Source: Alcanivorax profundi
Lineage (GTDB): Bacteria; Pseudomonadota; Gammaproteobacteria; Pseudomonadales; Alcanivoracaceae
Direction of reading: 5' to 3'
DNA: 64,000 nt
Assembly (NCBI RefSeq): GCF_003597125.1
Contig: NZ_QYYA01000002.1
Location: 434,001-498,000, forward strand
The translations under genes and the position numbers were made by a program. Position 1 is the first letter of the stretch, and each line of letters opens with the position of its first letter. The notes under the pieces are model-generated. The model ran no database searches and was not told the DNA's origin. It saw nothing but the letters and a program-made list of their open reading frames with translations. This document shows positions 15,806 through 24,300 of this stretch, piece by piece.

Positions 15806-16746
15806 GCCTTTGACTCCCTGGAGGCAAGCCAGAACCGGAAGGTCTGCTCCGACGATTTCTTCGGCAGGTAACCGAATTCCTGTTTCAGTTTTTGGTTACC
15901 CAGCACCGGCCGATAGCGAAGAAAATTCACTTGCGCCGGGGTATATCCGGTGAGGCGAAGCGCATGCCCCACCGCCAACCCTGCACGAATCGCCCAGGCA
16001 GGAACCGTAACGACCGGCTTGCGCAAGATGGCTGCGAGCTGGGTGATTGTCAGCGCCCCATCGCCGGCCAGATTAAAACAGCCGTTGCGTTCTTCTGTGA
16101 CACCTTTTTCGATAATCGCCAACACATCCTGATCCCAGATAAACACAAACGGTGACGGAGAACCGGCGACCGCCAACAGACTTCGGCCCTCAAAAAGACG
16201 CGTAATAAGGTTACGGGTATTGGCACCAAGCACGGTGCCCGGTCGCAACACCAGCTGGCCCAGATGAGGATGCCGTTGGCGATAATCCGCCAATAGCGCT
16301 TCGACCTGGCGTTTGTGGTCCGAGTACGCAAATTCAGGGTTGCCCCGCAGGGGGGCGTCTTCATTGATCCACTCGGGGTTGTCCGCATGGTAACCGTAAG
16401 CCGCCCCGGAACTGGTGACCACCAACTGGCGTACACCAGAGGCGATACAGGCATCCAGCACATTGCGAGTGCCGTTGACATCAATGTCGAAATCGCGCTC
16501 GCGATCACCGCTGTCTTCCAGTACCGCCGCCAGGTGAACTACCTGATCAATACCATGTTTCTGGATCAGCTCACCCAGCGAAGGGTCGCGGATATCCCGC
16601 ACATAAAAAGGAAAATCCGCATTGTCATCCGGGCGAATATCCACACCAACAACAACGTGTTCCGACGCCAGACGACGAGCCAGCTGGCGGCCGATATACC
16701 CTGCTGCACCGGTAATCAGGATCCGCCGCTGCGAAGGATGATTCAT
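15802..16746 (-). CDS. NAD-dependent epimerase/dehydratase (extended SDR)
   Basis: 314 aa. Glycine-rich motif TGAAGYIG at 12-19, HLAAVLEDSG, catalytic-type Ser/Thr in VVTSSGAAYG and YSDHK (Y..xK pair). It resembles UDP-glucose 4-epimerase or 3-beta-HSD-like SDRs, so the substrate may be a sugar nucleotide or a hydroxylated lipid/steroid. ATGA overlaps at both ends (with the transporter upstream and the SDR downstream) show tight co-translation. Confidence 0.85.
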   Translation of the reverse strand: MNHPSQRRILITGAAGYIGRQLARRLASEHVVVGVDIRPDDNADFPFYVRDIRDPSLGELIQKHGIDQVVHLAAVLEDSGDRERDFDIDVNGTRNVLDACIASGVRQLVVTSSGAAYGYHADNPEWINEDAPLRGNPEFAYSDHKRQVEALLADYRQRHPHLGQLVLRPGTVLGANTRNLITRLFEGRSLLAVAGSPSPFVFIWDQDVLAIIEKGVTEERNGCFNLAGDGALTITQLAAILRKPVVTVPAWAIRAGLAVGHALRLTGYTPAQVNFLRYRPVLGNQKLKQEFGYLPKKSSEQTFRFWLASRESKA

Positions 16747-17663
16747 GATGATTCTCCCTCAGTTTGACGGGCCCCGGCTTCACCACGCGCAGTCTGTCGT
16801 GACCAGATCCCGGCCAGCACCAGTCCACTGACCAGATGCCATACCCCCCAGAAGGCAGCAATCAGAATCATGCCGCTTTCGTCCGGGAAAAAGGTAAACA
16901 AAATGGCCAGCCCCAGTCCGGAGTTCTGAATGCCCACTTCCATGGTAATGGCGCGGCGGTCGGCTCGCGGCAAGCCGGTAAACCCGGCCGCAAAAGCGCC
17001 CAGCCCCAAGGCCAGCAGATTCTGCAGTACCACCAACCCCACAATGCGGTCGGCGGTGGCCAGAAACACATCCACGTTATTGCCGAAGGCCACACCCACA
17101 AACAACAACAACACCAGCAGGGTGATATAGCGCATGGGTTTCTGGGCGCCCCGGGCAAACGCCGGGAACGCCTTGCCCACAGCCATGCCGATGACCAGAG
17201 GCAAACCCAACACCAGCACGACCAGCATCAGGATTTCCAGGCTGTCGAGTTGAATGTCGGTAAGAATCGGTCGGGTATGGGGATTGATCCAACCGTAGAG
17301 AGAAAAGTTGAAGGGCGTCATCACCATGGCAGCAAGGCTGGACACGGCGGTCATGCTCACCGAAACCGCCACATTGCCCCGCCCCAGCCAGGTCATGATG
17401 TTGGAAAACGAGCCGCCCGGGCAGGACGCCACCAGAATCATGCCCAGCGCCAGTTCAGCATCAACCTCGAACCACCAGGTGGTCAGGCAGGTGGCGGCAG
17501 GCAACAACACGAACTGCGCCAGCAGCCCAACGATGGGCGCATCCGGTCGCTGTACCACTCGACGGAAATCGTCCCCCGTCAGGGACAGCGACACGCCAAA
17601 CATCATGAATGCCAGAATAACGTTGAGAATCAGCAGATTCTCGCTGCCGAAATGCACCTCCAT
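16743..17663 (-). CDS. Bile acid:sodium symporter (BASS) family transporter
   Basis: 306 aa with about nine to ten TM helices. Family motifs: FMMFGVSLSLTGDDFRR near the N-terminus, the sodium-site ASCPGGSFSNIMTWLGRGN (~80-98), and EVGIQNSGLGLAIL (~241-254). It imports (or possibly exports) an amphipathic organic acid with sodium. It is placed between the FMO gene (1-bp gap) and the epimerase, which implies that its substrate feeds the enzymes of this operon. Confidence 0.88.
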   Translation of the reverse strand: MEVHFGSENLLILNVILAFMMFGVSLSLTGDDFRRVVQRPDAPIVGLLAQFVLLPAATCLTTWWFEVDAELALGMILVASCPGGSFSNIMTWLGRGNVAVSVSMTAVSSLAAMVMTPFNFSLYGWINPHTRPILTDIQLDSLEILMLVVLVLGLPLVIGMAVGKAFPAFARGAQKPMRYITLLVLLLFVGVAFGNNVDVFLATADRIVGLVVLQNLLALGLGAFAAGFTGLPRADRRAITMEVGIQNSGLGLAILFTFFPDESGMILIAAFWGVWHLVSGLVLAGIWSRQTARGEAGARQTEGESS

Positions 17664-17664
17664 C

Positions 17665-18957
17665 TCACACCCCCTGCTTCAGCTGGGTGATGTGGGCATT
17701 AACCGCCTTGCGGTAGCTATCCTTATGCACGTAGTACGCCATGCGTGCCAGTTTCAGATAGTCAAATCCACCATCCAGATTGCGTGAGGCCTCTGCCGTG
17801 GCCTTCTCCTCCAGCGACTGCGCCTGCGGGTTGCCATCCAGACGGGCACGCAAATACAGCGCCACCATTTCCGCCTGTTCGTTGCGCCCTTCCCAACCCA
17901 GCCCAGCGGCTTCCACCATGCCCATCATGAACAGGTTACGGTGTTGGGGATGGAACACATTCAGGTATAACTGCGGCGCATCCGCCCCTTGCCAGTTGAG
18001 CTCCTGTGCATCGATGAAGGGGTAATCCAGCTTGTAGCCTGTGCCCATCAAAATCAGATCGTAAGTCCGGGACTGGCCGTCGGCGAAGGTCACCGTCTTG
18101 CCAACAATGCCGGCAATATCGCCATGGGGGGTAATATCGCCGTGGCGAATATGGTGCAGCACCAGGGAATTGATCACCGGGTGGGATTCATAAAGTTTGT
18201 AGTCAGGATCCGGCAGGCCGTAATCGCTGGGCTTGCCGACCAATAGCTTGATCAGGGCTGCGTCGATTTTCTGTTTGACGATACGTGGCAACGGGATTTT
18301 TCCGCCAATGCTGTCGGTGGCCCTGCCCGCAATAAACTTGGGCAGAAAGTAATAGCCACGGCGTACCGACATATCCACACTGGCAGCGCGGTGTACCGCA
18401 TCCACCGCAATATCGCAGGCGGAGTTGCCGCAACCGACGACCAGCACGCGCTTGCCTTCGAATATGTCTGCCTTGCGGTAGTCACAGGAATGCATCAGCT
18501 CGCCTTCAAACTTGCCAGGCAAACTGGGCATATTGGGCTTGTGCAAGGTGCCATTGGCGATCAGCACGCCGTCGAAGTGGCGAGTCTGGCTTGCCCCGTT
18601 ACAGCAGGTAGTGACATTCCAGCCTTCCCCTTCACGCTCAACCTTTTCGACCCGCGTAGAAAATTCATAGCAATCGTAAAGATCGAAATGCTCTGCATAA
18701 CGACGGAAGTAATCACGCATGTCGCTATGCCGAGGGTAGGTCGCGACCTTGTCCCCCATGGGGAATTCCCTGAATTCCGTCATGGCCTTCGACGAAATCA
18801 GGTGAGCAGATTCGTACATGGTGCTATGGGGGTTATCAATGTCCCAGAGCCCGCCTACATCGGTGTTGAGATCGAAACCGATGAAAGGAATATTGTACTT
18901 TTTCAGGTTTCTGGCCGTGGCCAAGCCCATTGGGCCGGCACCTATCACTGCGTACAT
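17665..18957 (-). CDS. Flavin-containing monooxygenase (FMO/BVMO-like)
   Basis: 430 aa. FAD site GAGPMGLATA (residues 6-15), second Rossmann NADPH site VVGCGNSACD (~172-181), and MGTGYKLDYPF (ATG-like motif near residue 307). The family hydroxylates heteroatoms or inserts oxygen next to carbonyls using NADPH and O2. It is shorter than AlmA-type alkane FMOs. It is first in the operon and divergent from the AraC gene at 19094, with tandem operators between them. The substrate is probably a hydrophobic organic acid or ketone brought in by the BASS transporter (inference). Confidence 0.85.
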   Translation of the reverse strand: MYAVIGAGPMGLATARNLKKYNIPFIGFDLNTDVGGLWDIDNPHSTMYESAHLISSKAMTEFREFPMGDKVATYPRHSDMRDYFRRYAEHFDLYDCYEFSTRVEKVEREGEGWNVTTCCNGASQTRHFDGVLIANGTLHKPNMPSLPGKFEGELMHSCDYRKADIFEGKRVLVVGCGNSACDIAVDAVHRAASVDMSVRRGYYFLPKFIAGRATDSIGGKIPLPRIVKQKIDAALIKLLVGKPSDYGLPDPDYKLYESHPVINSLVLHHIRHGDITPHGDIAGIVGKTVTFADGQSRTYDLILMGTGYKLDYPFIDAQELNWQGADAPQLYLNVFHPQHRNLFMMGMVEAAGLGWEGRNEQAEMVALYLRARLDGNPQAQSLEEKATAEASRNLDGGFDYLKLARMAYYVHKDSYRKAVNAHITQLKQGV

Positions 18958-19051
18958 AACTGTCCCGAGTCTTCTTTTTAGAATTCCCTGAGCCAGGCTC
19001 AGAGTTTGGTATGATGTCCAGCCTAGGTGTGAGAGTCTTCCCTCGCACGGC

Positions 19052-19085
19052 TAATTCAGGACCTGTCCACGGTTAAATCAGGACC
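19052..19085 (+). promoter_or_regulatory. Tandem operator half-sites, AraC type
   Basis: Direct repeats TAATTCAGGACC (19052-19063) and TAAATCAGGACC (19074-19085) match at 11 of 12 bases and are 22 bp apart, two DNA helical turns. This is the geometry used by AraC-type activators. They lie between the divergent FMO operon and the araC-family gene, the second repeat ending 8 bp before the regulator start. Confidence 0.6.
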
Positions 19086-19093
19086 GCCATACC

Positions 19094-20062
19094 ATGCCTC
19101 ACAGCCCCACAGTCACAGTGCGCTTTACCCAGGCCATCAGCCAGGCGGCAGAAACGCTGGGGTTTGCCCTGCCTGACGCGCTGCGCAATGGGTTTGCCTC
19201 GCAGGAACGGGTCAGCCTGGAACTGCAGGGGCAGATATGGGAGAGCTTTTGCACCCAGGCGGACGATCCACTGGTCGGCGTACAATTCGGGCTGGCCATG
19301 GAAGTCGGGCACCTGGATACCGCCGGTATGGTGCTGATGAGCTGTGAGACGGTACGGGACGCACTCGACAGCCTGATCGACTACTACCCCATCGTCGGGG
19401 AGGGGGGGCACTTTCAGTATCACGAAGACGCTGACCGCTGCATTATCCATTACCTGCCGCAGTACCAGACTCGACAGGCGGAACGGGTCGAGGCTGCCAT
19501 GGCAACCCTTCTGCAGTTGTCCCGCTGGACCACAGGCAACAAACTGGCTGCCCACAGCCTGCACTTCACCCATGCTGCCCTGGATGATAATCGCCGTTAT
19601 GAGTCGCTGCTGGGATTGAGCGATGTGCGCTTTCTGTGTGACCACAACACCCTGATCATCCCGGTCACGGATCTGGACCTGCCGCTGATCTACGCCAACC
19701 CTGCCCTGTGCCAACACCTGCGCACCCTTGCAGACCAATTGCTGCAATCTCTCGGCGACCAGTCTCTCAGTGCCCAGGTCACTGAACAGCTCCGCCAGCA
19801 CCCCCACTGGGGCAAGGAGAAAGTGGCCGACACCCTGGGCATGAGCGGCCGCCATCTGGTGCGCAAACTGGGAGAGGAAGGCACCAGTTTCAAACTGCTT
19901 CGCGACGGCTTGCTTCAGGGGTTGGCAGAAAAAAAACTACAGGACGCCCAGCGACTCAGTGATATTGCGGAGCAACTGGGTTTCTCGGATGAGAGTGCAT
20001 TTTCGAAAGCGTTCAAACGCTGGACCGGCATGACGCCGGCCCAGTTTCGTGAGCAACAATAA
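19094..20062 (+). CDS. AraC-family regulator of the FMO operon (inferred)
   Basis: 322 aa. The N-terminal ~200 residues form an arabinose-binding-like (OruR-type) sensor domain (DDPLVGVQFGLAMEVGHLDT). The C-terminal HTH pair is EKVADTLGMSGRHLVRKL and LSDIAEQLGFSDESAFSKAF, ending W.GMTPAQFREQQ. It is divergent from the FMO operon with a tandem repeat operator in between, so it is the likely activator of that operon. Its stop codon abuts that of the convergent metY gene with no spacer. Confidence 0.88.
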   Translation: MPHSPTVTVRFTQAISQAAETLGFALPDALRNGFASQERVSLELQGQIWESFCTQADDPLVGVQFGLAMEVGHLDTAGMVLMSCETVRDALDSLIDYYPIVGEGGHFQYHEDADRCIIHYLPQYQTRQAERVEAAMATLLQLSRWTTGNKLAAHSLHFTHAALDDNRRYESLLGLSDVRFLCDHNTLIIPVTDLDLPLIYANPALCQHLRTLADQLLQSLGDQSLSAQVTEQLRQHPHWGKEKVADTLGMSGRHLVRKLGEEGTSFKLLRDGLLQGLAEKKLQDAQRLSDIAEQLGFSDESAFSKAFKRWTGMTPAQFREQQ

Positions 20063-21334
20063 TCAGGCCTTTTCCAGCGCCTGAGTTATATCGGCCAGAA
20101 TGTCATCGATATGTTCGATGCCGACAGACAACCGCACCAGATCTGCACTCACTCCGGCACTCTTAAGTTCATCATCGCTGAGCTGACGATGGGTTGTGGT
20201 CGCCGGATGGCAAGCAAGAGACTTGGCATCACCGATATTCACCAATCGCTTGATCATCTCCAGGGCATCAATAAACCGGGCACCAGCATCGCGGCCACCT
20301 TCGACACCAAAGCTGAGGATCGAGGAGGGTATACCGTTATCCATATAGCGTTTCGCCTGGGCATGGTCCTTGTCGGAATCCAGCCCGGCGAAGTTCACCC
20401 AACTCACTTTCGGATGGTCCCGGAGAAACGCCGCCACCTTCATTGCGTTTTCGCAATGACGCTCCATGCGTAGCGACAGGGTTTCAATGCCCTGCAGAAT
20501 CAGGAAGGCATTCATGGGAGACAGTGCCGCTCCCATATTGCGCAGCGGGACAACACGCGCGCGACCGATAAAGGCCGCCTCCCCCATGGCTTCCACATAG
20601 ACAACGCCATGATAGCTGGGATCAGGCTGGTTGAATTGCGGAAAACGCGGATTGTCTTTCCAGGGGAATTTTCCGGAATCAACAATCGCACCGGCAATGG
20701 TGGTTCCATGCCCGCCCATGTATTTGGTCAGGGAGTGCACGACGATATCAGCACCATGCTCAAAGGGGCGACATAGCGCCGGGGTGGCAACCGTGTTATC
20801 AACCACTAACGGCACGCCCGCATCGTGGGCCACTTTCGCCAGTGCCGCCATGTCCACCACATTCCCGGCCGGATTACCGATGGATTCGCAGAACACCATC
20901 TTGGTCTTGTCATCAATCGCGGCGGCAATGGCTTCAGGATTCCGGCCATCGGCCATGCGCACTTCAATGCCCTGATTCGGCAAGGTATGGGCAAACAGGT
21001 TGTAGGTTCCGCCGTACAACTGACTGACCGACACAATATTGTCCCCCGTACGGGCGAGGGTCTGTACGGTAGCCGTAATGGCCGCCATGCCAGACGCCAT
21101 TGCCAGCGCAGCAATTCCCCCTTCCAGCAACGCAACACGTTCTTCCAGCACGGCGTTGGTCGGATTCATGATGCGACTGTAAATGTTACCCGGCACTTTC
21201 AGATCGAACAGATCCGCGCCGTGCTGGGTATCATCAAAATAATAGCTGGTCGTCTGGTACATGGGCACAGCCACCGCATGTGTCTGCGGGTCGCCCGCAA
21301 AGCCCCCGTGTATCGACAGGGTTTCCTTCTTCAT
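20063..21334 (-). CDS. metY: O-acetylhomoserine (thiol)-lyase / sulfhydrylase
   Basis: 423 aa, Cys/Met-metabolism PLP enzyme. PLP-binding Lys204 lies in SLTKYMGGHG; ETLSIHGGF at the N-terminus and SRIMNPTNAVLEERVALLEGG are typical of MetY. It uses sulfide and acylated homoserine to make homocysteine, and fits with the metX gene 30 kb away. The length is that of MetY (~425) rather than MetZ (~400). The ATG at 21334 is preceded by AGAGGA. No SAM riboswitch was seen upstream. The crotonase gene lies just upstream, a 53-bp gap. Confidence 0.9.
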   Translation of the reverse strand: MKKETLSIHGGFAGDPQTHAVAVPMYQTTSYYFDDTQHGADLFDLKVPGNIYSRIMNPTNAVLEERVALLEGGIAALAMASGMAAITATVQTLARTGDNIVSVSQLYGGTYNLFAHTLPNQGIEVRMADGRNPEAIAAAIDDKTKMVFCESIGNPAGNVVDMAALAKVAHDAGVPLVVDNTVATPALCRPFEHGADIVVHSLTKYMGGHGTTIAGAIVDSGKFPWKDNPRFPQFNQPDPSYHGVVYVEAMGEAAFIGRARVVPLRNMGAALSPMNAFLILQGIETLSLRMERHCENAMKVAAFLRDHPKVSWVNFAGLDSDKDHAQAKRYMDNGIPSSILSFGVEGGRDAGARFIDALEMIKRLVNIGDAKSLACHPATTTHRQLSDDELKSAGVSADLVRLSVGIEHIDDILADITQALEKA

Positions 21335-21387
21335 GATGGTCGGTCCTCTCTCTTTTTCACGCAAACGCCACAAATGCGGCAAAAAAA

Positions 21388-22254
21388 TTATTCTATCTCA
21401 GGCTCTTTCCAGAAATCGAACTGCTTGGGGATGTCCGCCATAGCGGTCTCGAAACGGGGTGCACGTTTTTCCAGGAACGCGGTAAAACCGTCCTTGCCGT
21501 CCCAGAACTCGTTAGACCAGTAAATCATTTTGGATTCCACCACATGTGCTTCAGCGGGGTGACTGAAGTTAGGGTTGCGCCACAACATCTGCTTGGCCAG
21601 TGCCACAGCGATGGGGGAGCTCTTGGCGATCATCTTGCGCGCCATGCAGCGGGCAACATCCAGCACTTCGCCTTTGTCATGGGCACTGTGAAACAGGCCG
21701 GCTTCCACGCCTTCTTCGGCCATGAAAATGTCACCGCTGATCACCCACTCCAGCGCTTTCTGCATGCCGACGACCCGGGGCAAGAACCAGGAGGAACAGG
21801 CTTCCGGGGTGATGCCTCGCTGGGTGAAGACGAAACCGATCTTGCTGTTCTCTGCCACCAGTCGAATGTCCATGGGCAGGGTCATGGTAATGCCCACCCC
21901 CACGGCAGCACCGTTAATGGCGGCAATCACCGGTTTGCGGCACTGATAAATGGCAAGTGACAGCTCGCCACCGGAGTCCCGGATTTGCTCAAGCGGCGGA
22001 TCCATCCCTTCCGCATCGTCATAACCAAACAGGTTGCCGCCATCCTCCGGCTCCATCTCCATGCCGGCACAAAACACCTTGCCGGCACCGGTAACGATGA
22101 CCGCACGCACCTCATCGGTGCTGTCGGCGTAATTCAATGCATGAACCACCTCATCCTTCATGCGCAGGGTAAACGCATTCAGTCGTTCGGGGCGGTTAAG
22201 GGTAATGGTGAGAATGTTCTCGGAAAGCTCGGTCTTGATGTCCTTGTAATCCAT
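21388..22254 (-). CDS. Enoyl-CoA hydratase/isomerase (crotonase) family
   Basis: 288 aa. Oxyanion-hole segments GKVFCAGMEME (~58-68) and INGAAVGVGITMTLPMDIRL (~113-132), then the putative acid/base GITPEACSSWFLPRVVG (Glu in ITPEAC). It acts on CoA thioesters in fatty-acid or aromatic-acid catabolism. The long insert EPEDGGNLFGYDDAEGMDPP is typical of a subgroup of crotonases of unclear substrate. It may be co-transcribed with metY or with the AraC gene upstream (21-bp gap). Confidence 0.88.
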   Translation of the reverse strand: MDYKDIKTELSENILTITLNRPERLNAFTLRMKDEVVHALNYADSTDEVRAVIVTGAGKVFCAGMEMEPEDGGNLFGYDDAEGMDPPLEQIRDSGGELSLAIYQCRKPVIAAINGAAVGVGITMTLPMDIRLVAENSKIGFVFTQRGITPEACSSWFLPRVVGMQKALEWVISGDIFMAEEGVEAGLFHSAHDKGEVLDVARCMARKMIAKSSPIAVALAKQMLWRNPNFSHPAEAHVVESKMIYWSNEFWDGKDGFTAFLEKRAPRFETAMADIPKQFDFWKEPEIE

Positions 22255-22275
22255 GATGACTCCGCATTGTTGTTG

Positions 22276-23067
22276 TCAGGACGGCCGTGTCTGAGAGATG
22301 CCCTCGGGCACAGAAAGCGGCACTACCTGTACCGGTTGCCCCCGAGCATAGCGCGATGGCAGGGCATCGAACATGGCCCGAAGCGTCCGGTTGAGATGGG
22401 GTTGATCGTAAAAACCAGCGGCCACCGCCAGCTCGGTGAGGGTCATGCCGCTTTCCCATAACGCCAGCGCCCGCTGGCTCTTGAGGTGCAGCACAAATCG
22501 TTTGAAAGTGACGCCCAACTGCTCACTGAAAAGACGCCGAAAGCGGGACGCTGACAGGTTGGCCTGCTCCGCCAGCTGCTCCAGATCCACCTCCTCATGC
22601 TCGCGTAGCACCCGGCAGGCGCTGGCCACACGTGGGTCCAGTGGATGAATAGTGGCGGTGTCGCGAATGGCGGCCAGCAAACGAATCACACTGTCGGGGT
22701 GCGCTTGCGCTTCTGCCAGGGGAGGCAACGCAGTCAACAAAATCTGCTGAAGGTGTCCCCCCATGCCAGCGGACAGCCCTCGCCAGGCAGGTTCATCTGG
22801 ATCGAGGTGAATGACTGCGACCGGCCCTTCACTGTGCAGGGTCTGGGTCTGCTCCGGGGGAACCAGGACGATCTGCTGATCGAGTCGCCGACCATCCACG
22901 GTGACATTAAGCGGCCCTTGCAGCCCCACCAACAGCGACGCCGCCACATGCCGGTGCGGCTGATTGGCCATATTCGACAGCACGGCCAGCCAGCCCCCGC
23001 GCCAGACATAGAGCGGGGACAACAGACGGGGGTCGGATACCGGCGACAGTGTAGACATGCCGGTCAT
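22276..23067 (-). CDS. AraC-family transcriptional regulator
   Basis: 263 aa from the ATG at 23067 (an upstream TTG at 23094 and an internal ATG at 23058 are alternatives). An N-terminal cupin-like domain (NQPHRHVAASLLVGLQGPL) with a His-rich sensor loop precedes a C-terminal double HTH (LEQLAEQANLSASRFRRLF and LTELAVAAGFYDQPHLNRTL). It lies between the Mpo1-like gene and the crotonase gene on the same strand and may control one of them. Confidence 0.82.
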   Translation of the reverse strand: MTGMSTLSPVSDPRLLSPLYVWRGGWLAVLSNMANQPHRHVAASLLVGLQGPLNVTVDGRRLDQQIVLVPPEQTQTLHSEGPVAVIHLDPDEPAWRGLSAGMGGHLQQILLTALPPLAEAQAHPDSVIRLLAAIRDTATIHPLDPRVASACRVLREHEEVDLEQLAEQANLSASRFRRLFSEQLGVTFKRFVLHLKSQRALALWESGMTLTELAVAAGFYDQPHLNRTLRAMFDALPSRYARGQPVQVVPLSVPEGISQTRPS

Positions 23068-23102
23068 GATGCCCGCCCGGAGCCGGGCGGACAATGTGCG
23101 GA

Positions 23103-23594
23103 TCAGGCCGAAACGGGGTGCTTGCGCAGACCCAGCTTGTGGGCCAGTTCAATGGAGACAAACATGGGGCCCACCAGCAGGAACACCAGGTCATCCACAA
23201 ACGAGGGTTTCTTGCCTTCTACCTTGTGGCCCCATACCTGAACGGCCCAGGCCAACAGCCACACGGCAGCACTGGTCCAGCCCAGCGACAGGGCGCTGCG
23301 CTCCACCAGTACGATGGCGGCGATGGACGCCGCCAGCCAACCCGCCATCAACAGGGTCATGCCGGCAGACATCCGGAAATAAAAGGGCATGCAAACGAGC
23401 GCCAGCAGGGAACCGCCATTGACCCAATAGGCCAGACTGCCCTCCAAACCCAGCCACTGACCGACCGGAATCAGCCAGAACAGCCCTAAGGTGGAGACAA
23501 AGATGGCGGGCACACACAGGATGTGCACCCACTGGTTTACCGGATTCTGGTGACTCTCTGCGTAGTCGCCCAGAAAGGTGTGAAGATCGCGCAT
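23103..23594 (-). CDS. Mpo1-like (DUF962) membrane protein
   Basis: 163 aa with four hydrophobic segments. Conserved Mpo1/YGL010w features: YAESHQNPVNQWVHILCVPAI near the N-terminus and WGHKVEGKKPSFVDDLVFLL near the C-terminus, carrying the metal-binding His residues. Yeast Mpo1 is an Fe(II) dioxygenase that shortens 2-hydroxy fatty acids by alpha-oxidation, so a fatty-acid role is plausible. It has its own start with a weak ribosome site. Confidence 0.8.
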   Translation of the reverse strand: MRDLHTFLGDYAESHQNPVNQWVHILCVPAIFVSTLGLFWLIPVGQWLGLEGSLAYWVNGGSLLALVCMPFYFRMSAGMTLLMAGWLAASIAAIVLVERSALSLGWTSAAVWLLAWAVQVWGHKVEGKKPSFVDDLVFLLVGPMFVSIELAHKLGLRKHPVSA

Positions 23595-23712
23595 GCCAGC
23601 TCTCCCGAGTTGTTGTTTTGAGCTGGTCTTACGCTAACCCGGGGCACGCGGACACAATTGTACGAAAGGGCCATGATACGTTTCGCAGCCCTTACCGGCA
23701 TCGCAGGCACCC

Positions 23713-24120
23713 TCAGGCGCAAGCGCGTCGACTGTCCTTCAGGGCGCGCAGCACCTGATCACGGGTCAACAAGCCCACCAGCCGTTTCTGGGCATCCACC
23801 ACCGGGTAGATCTTGGGTTTCTGGGTCACCATCAGTTCTGCCACATCCACCACGGAGTCACTTTCACTGACCGTGAGGGGTTGATCGTGCATGAACTCAT
23901 CCACAATCAGACTGCCTTCGCAGTGATAACTGGATACCAGCAACTTGCGCAGGCAATCCTGCTCGGACACAAATCCCACGACCCGCTGACTGTCATCGAC
24001 CACGGGCAGTCCGGTGAATTTGTGTTGCAGCAGAATTTCCACCACTTCGGTGAGCTCTGTGCCCGTTGCCACCGCCATCGGATGTCGGGCCATGAGTGCG
24101 GCCACCGTTAGATCGCTCAT
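23713..24120 (-). CDS. CBS-pair domain protein
   Basis: 135 aa consisting of two CBS motifs: MARHPMAVATGTELTEVVEILLQHKFTGLPVVDD (1st) and MHDQPLTVSESDSVVDVAELMVTQKPKIYPVVDA (2nd), each ending in a VGF/VGLLTRDQ strand. CBS pairs bind adenosine nucleotides and act as energy sensors. GGAGCGCATC precedes the ATG. Stand-alone, no fused channel or enzyme; the partner is unknown. Confidence 0.88.
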   Translation of the reverse strand: MSDLTVAALMARHPMAVATGTELTEVVEILLQHKFTGLPVVDDSQRVVGFVSEQDCLRKLLVSSYHCEGSLIVDEFMHDQPLTVSESDSVVDVAELMVTQKPKIYPVVDAQKRLVGLLTRDQVLRALKDSRRACA

Positions 24121-24300
24121 GATGCGCTCCTTAAACGCTGAACGTCCTTTGACTATACCACCGGGCCGGGAAACTGCCCTTGCGATTCCGCTATCGGACT
24201 GATCGCCGGTTCTGATGAGGCGGTGCACCAACAGGTGACGTACCCCCTCGCGCTTCCTACAATGGGAACGCGCACAAAATACAGGGACAGAGGGCAAGGA

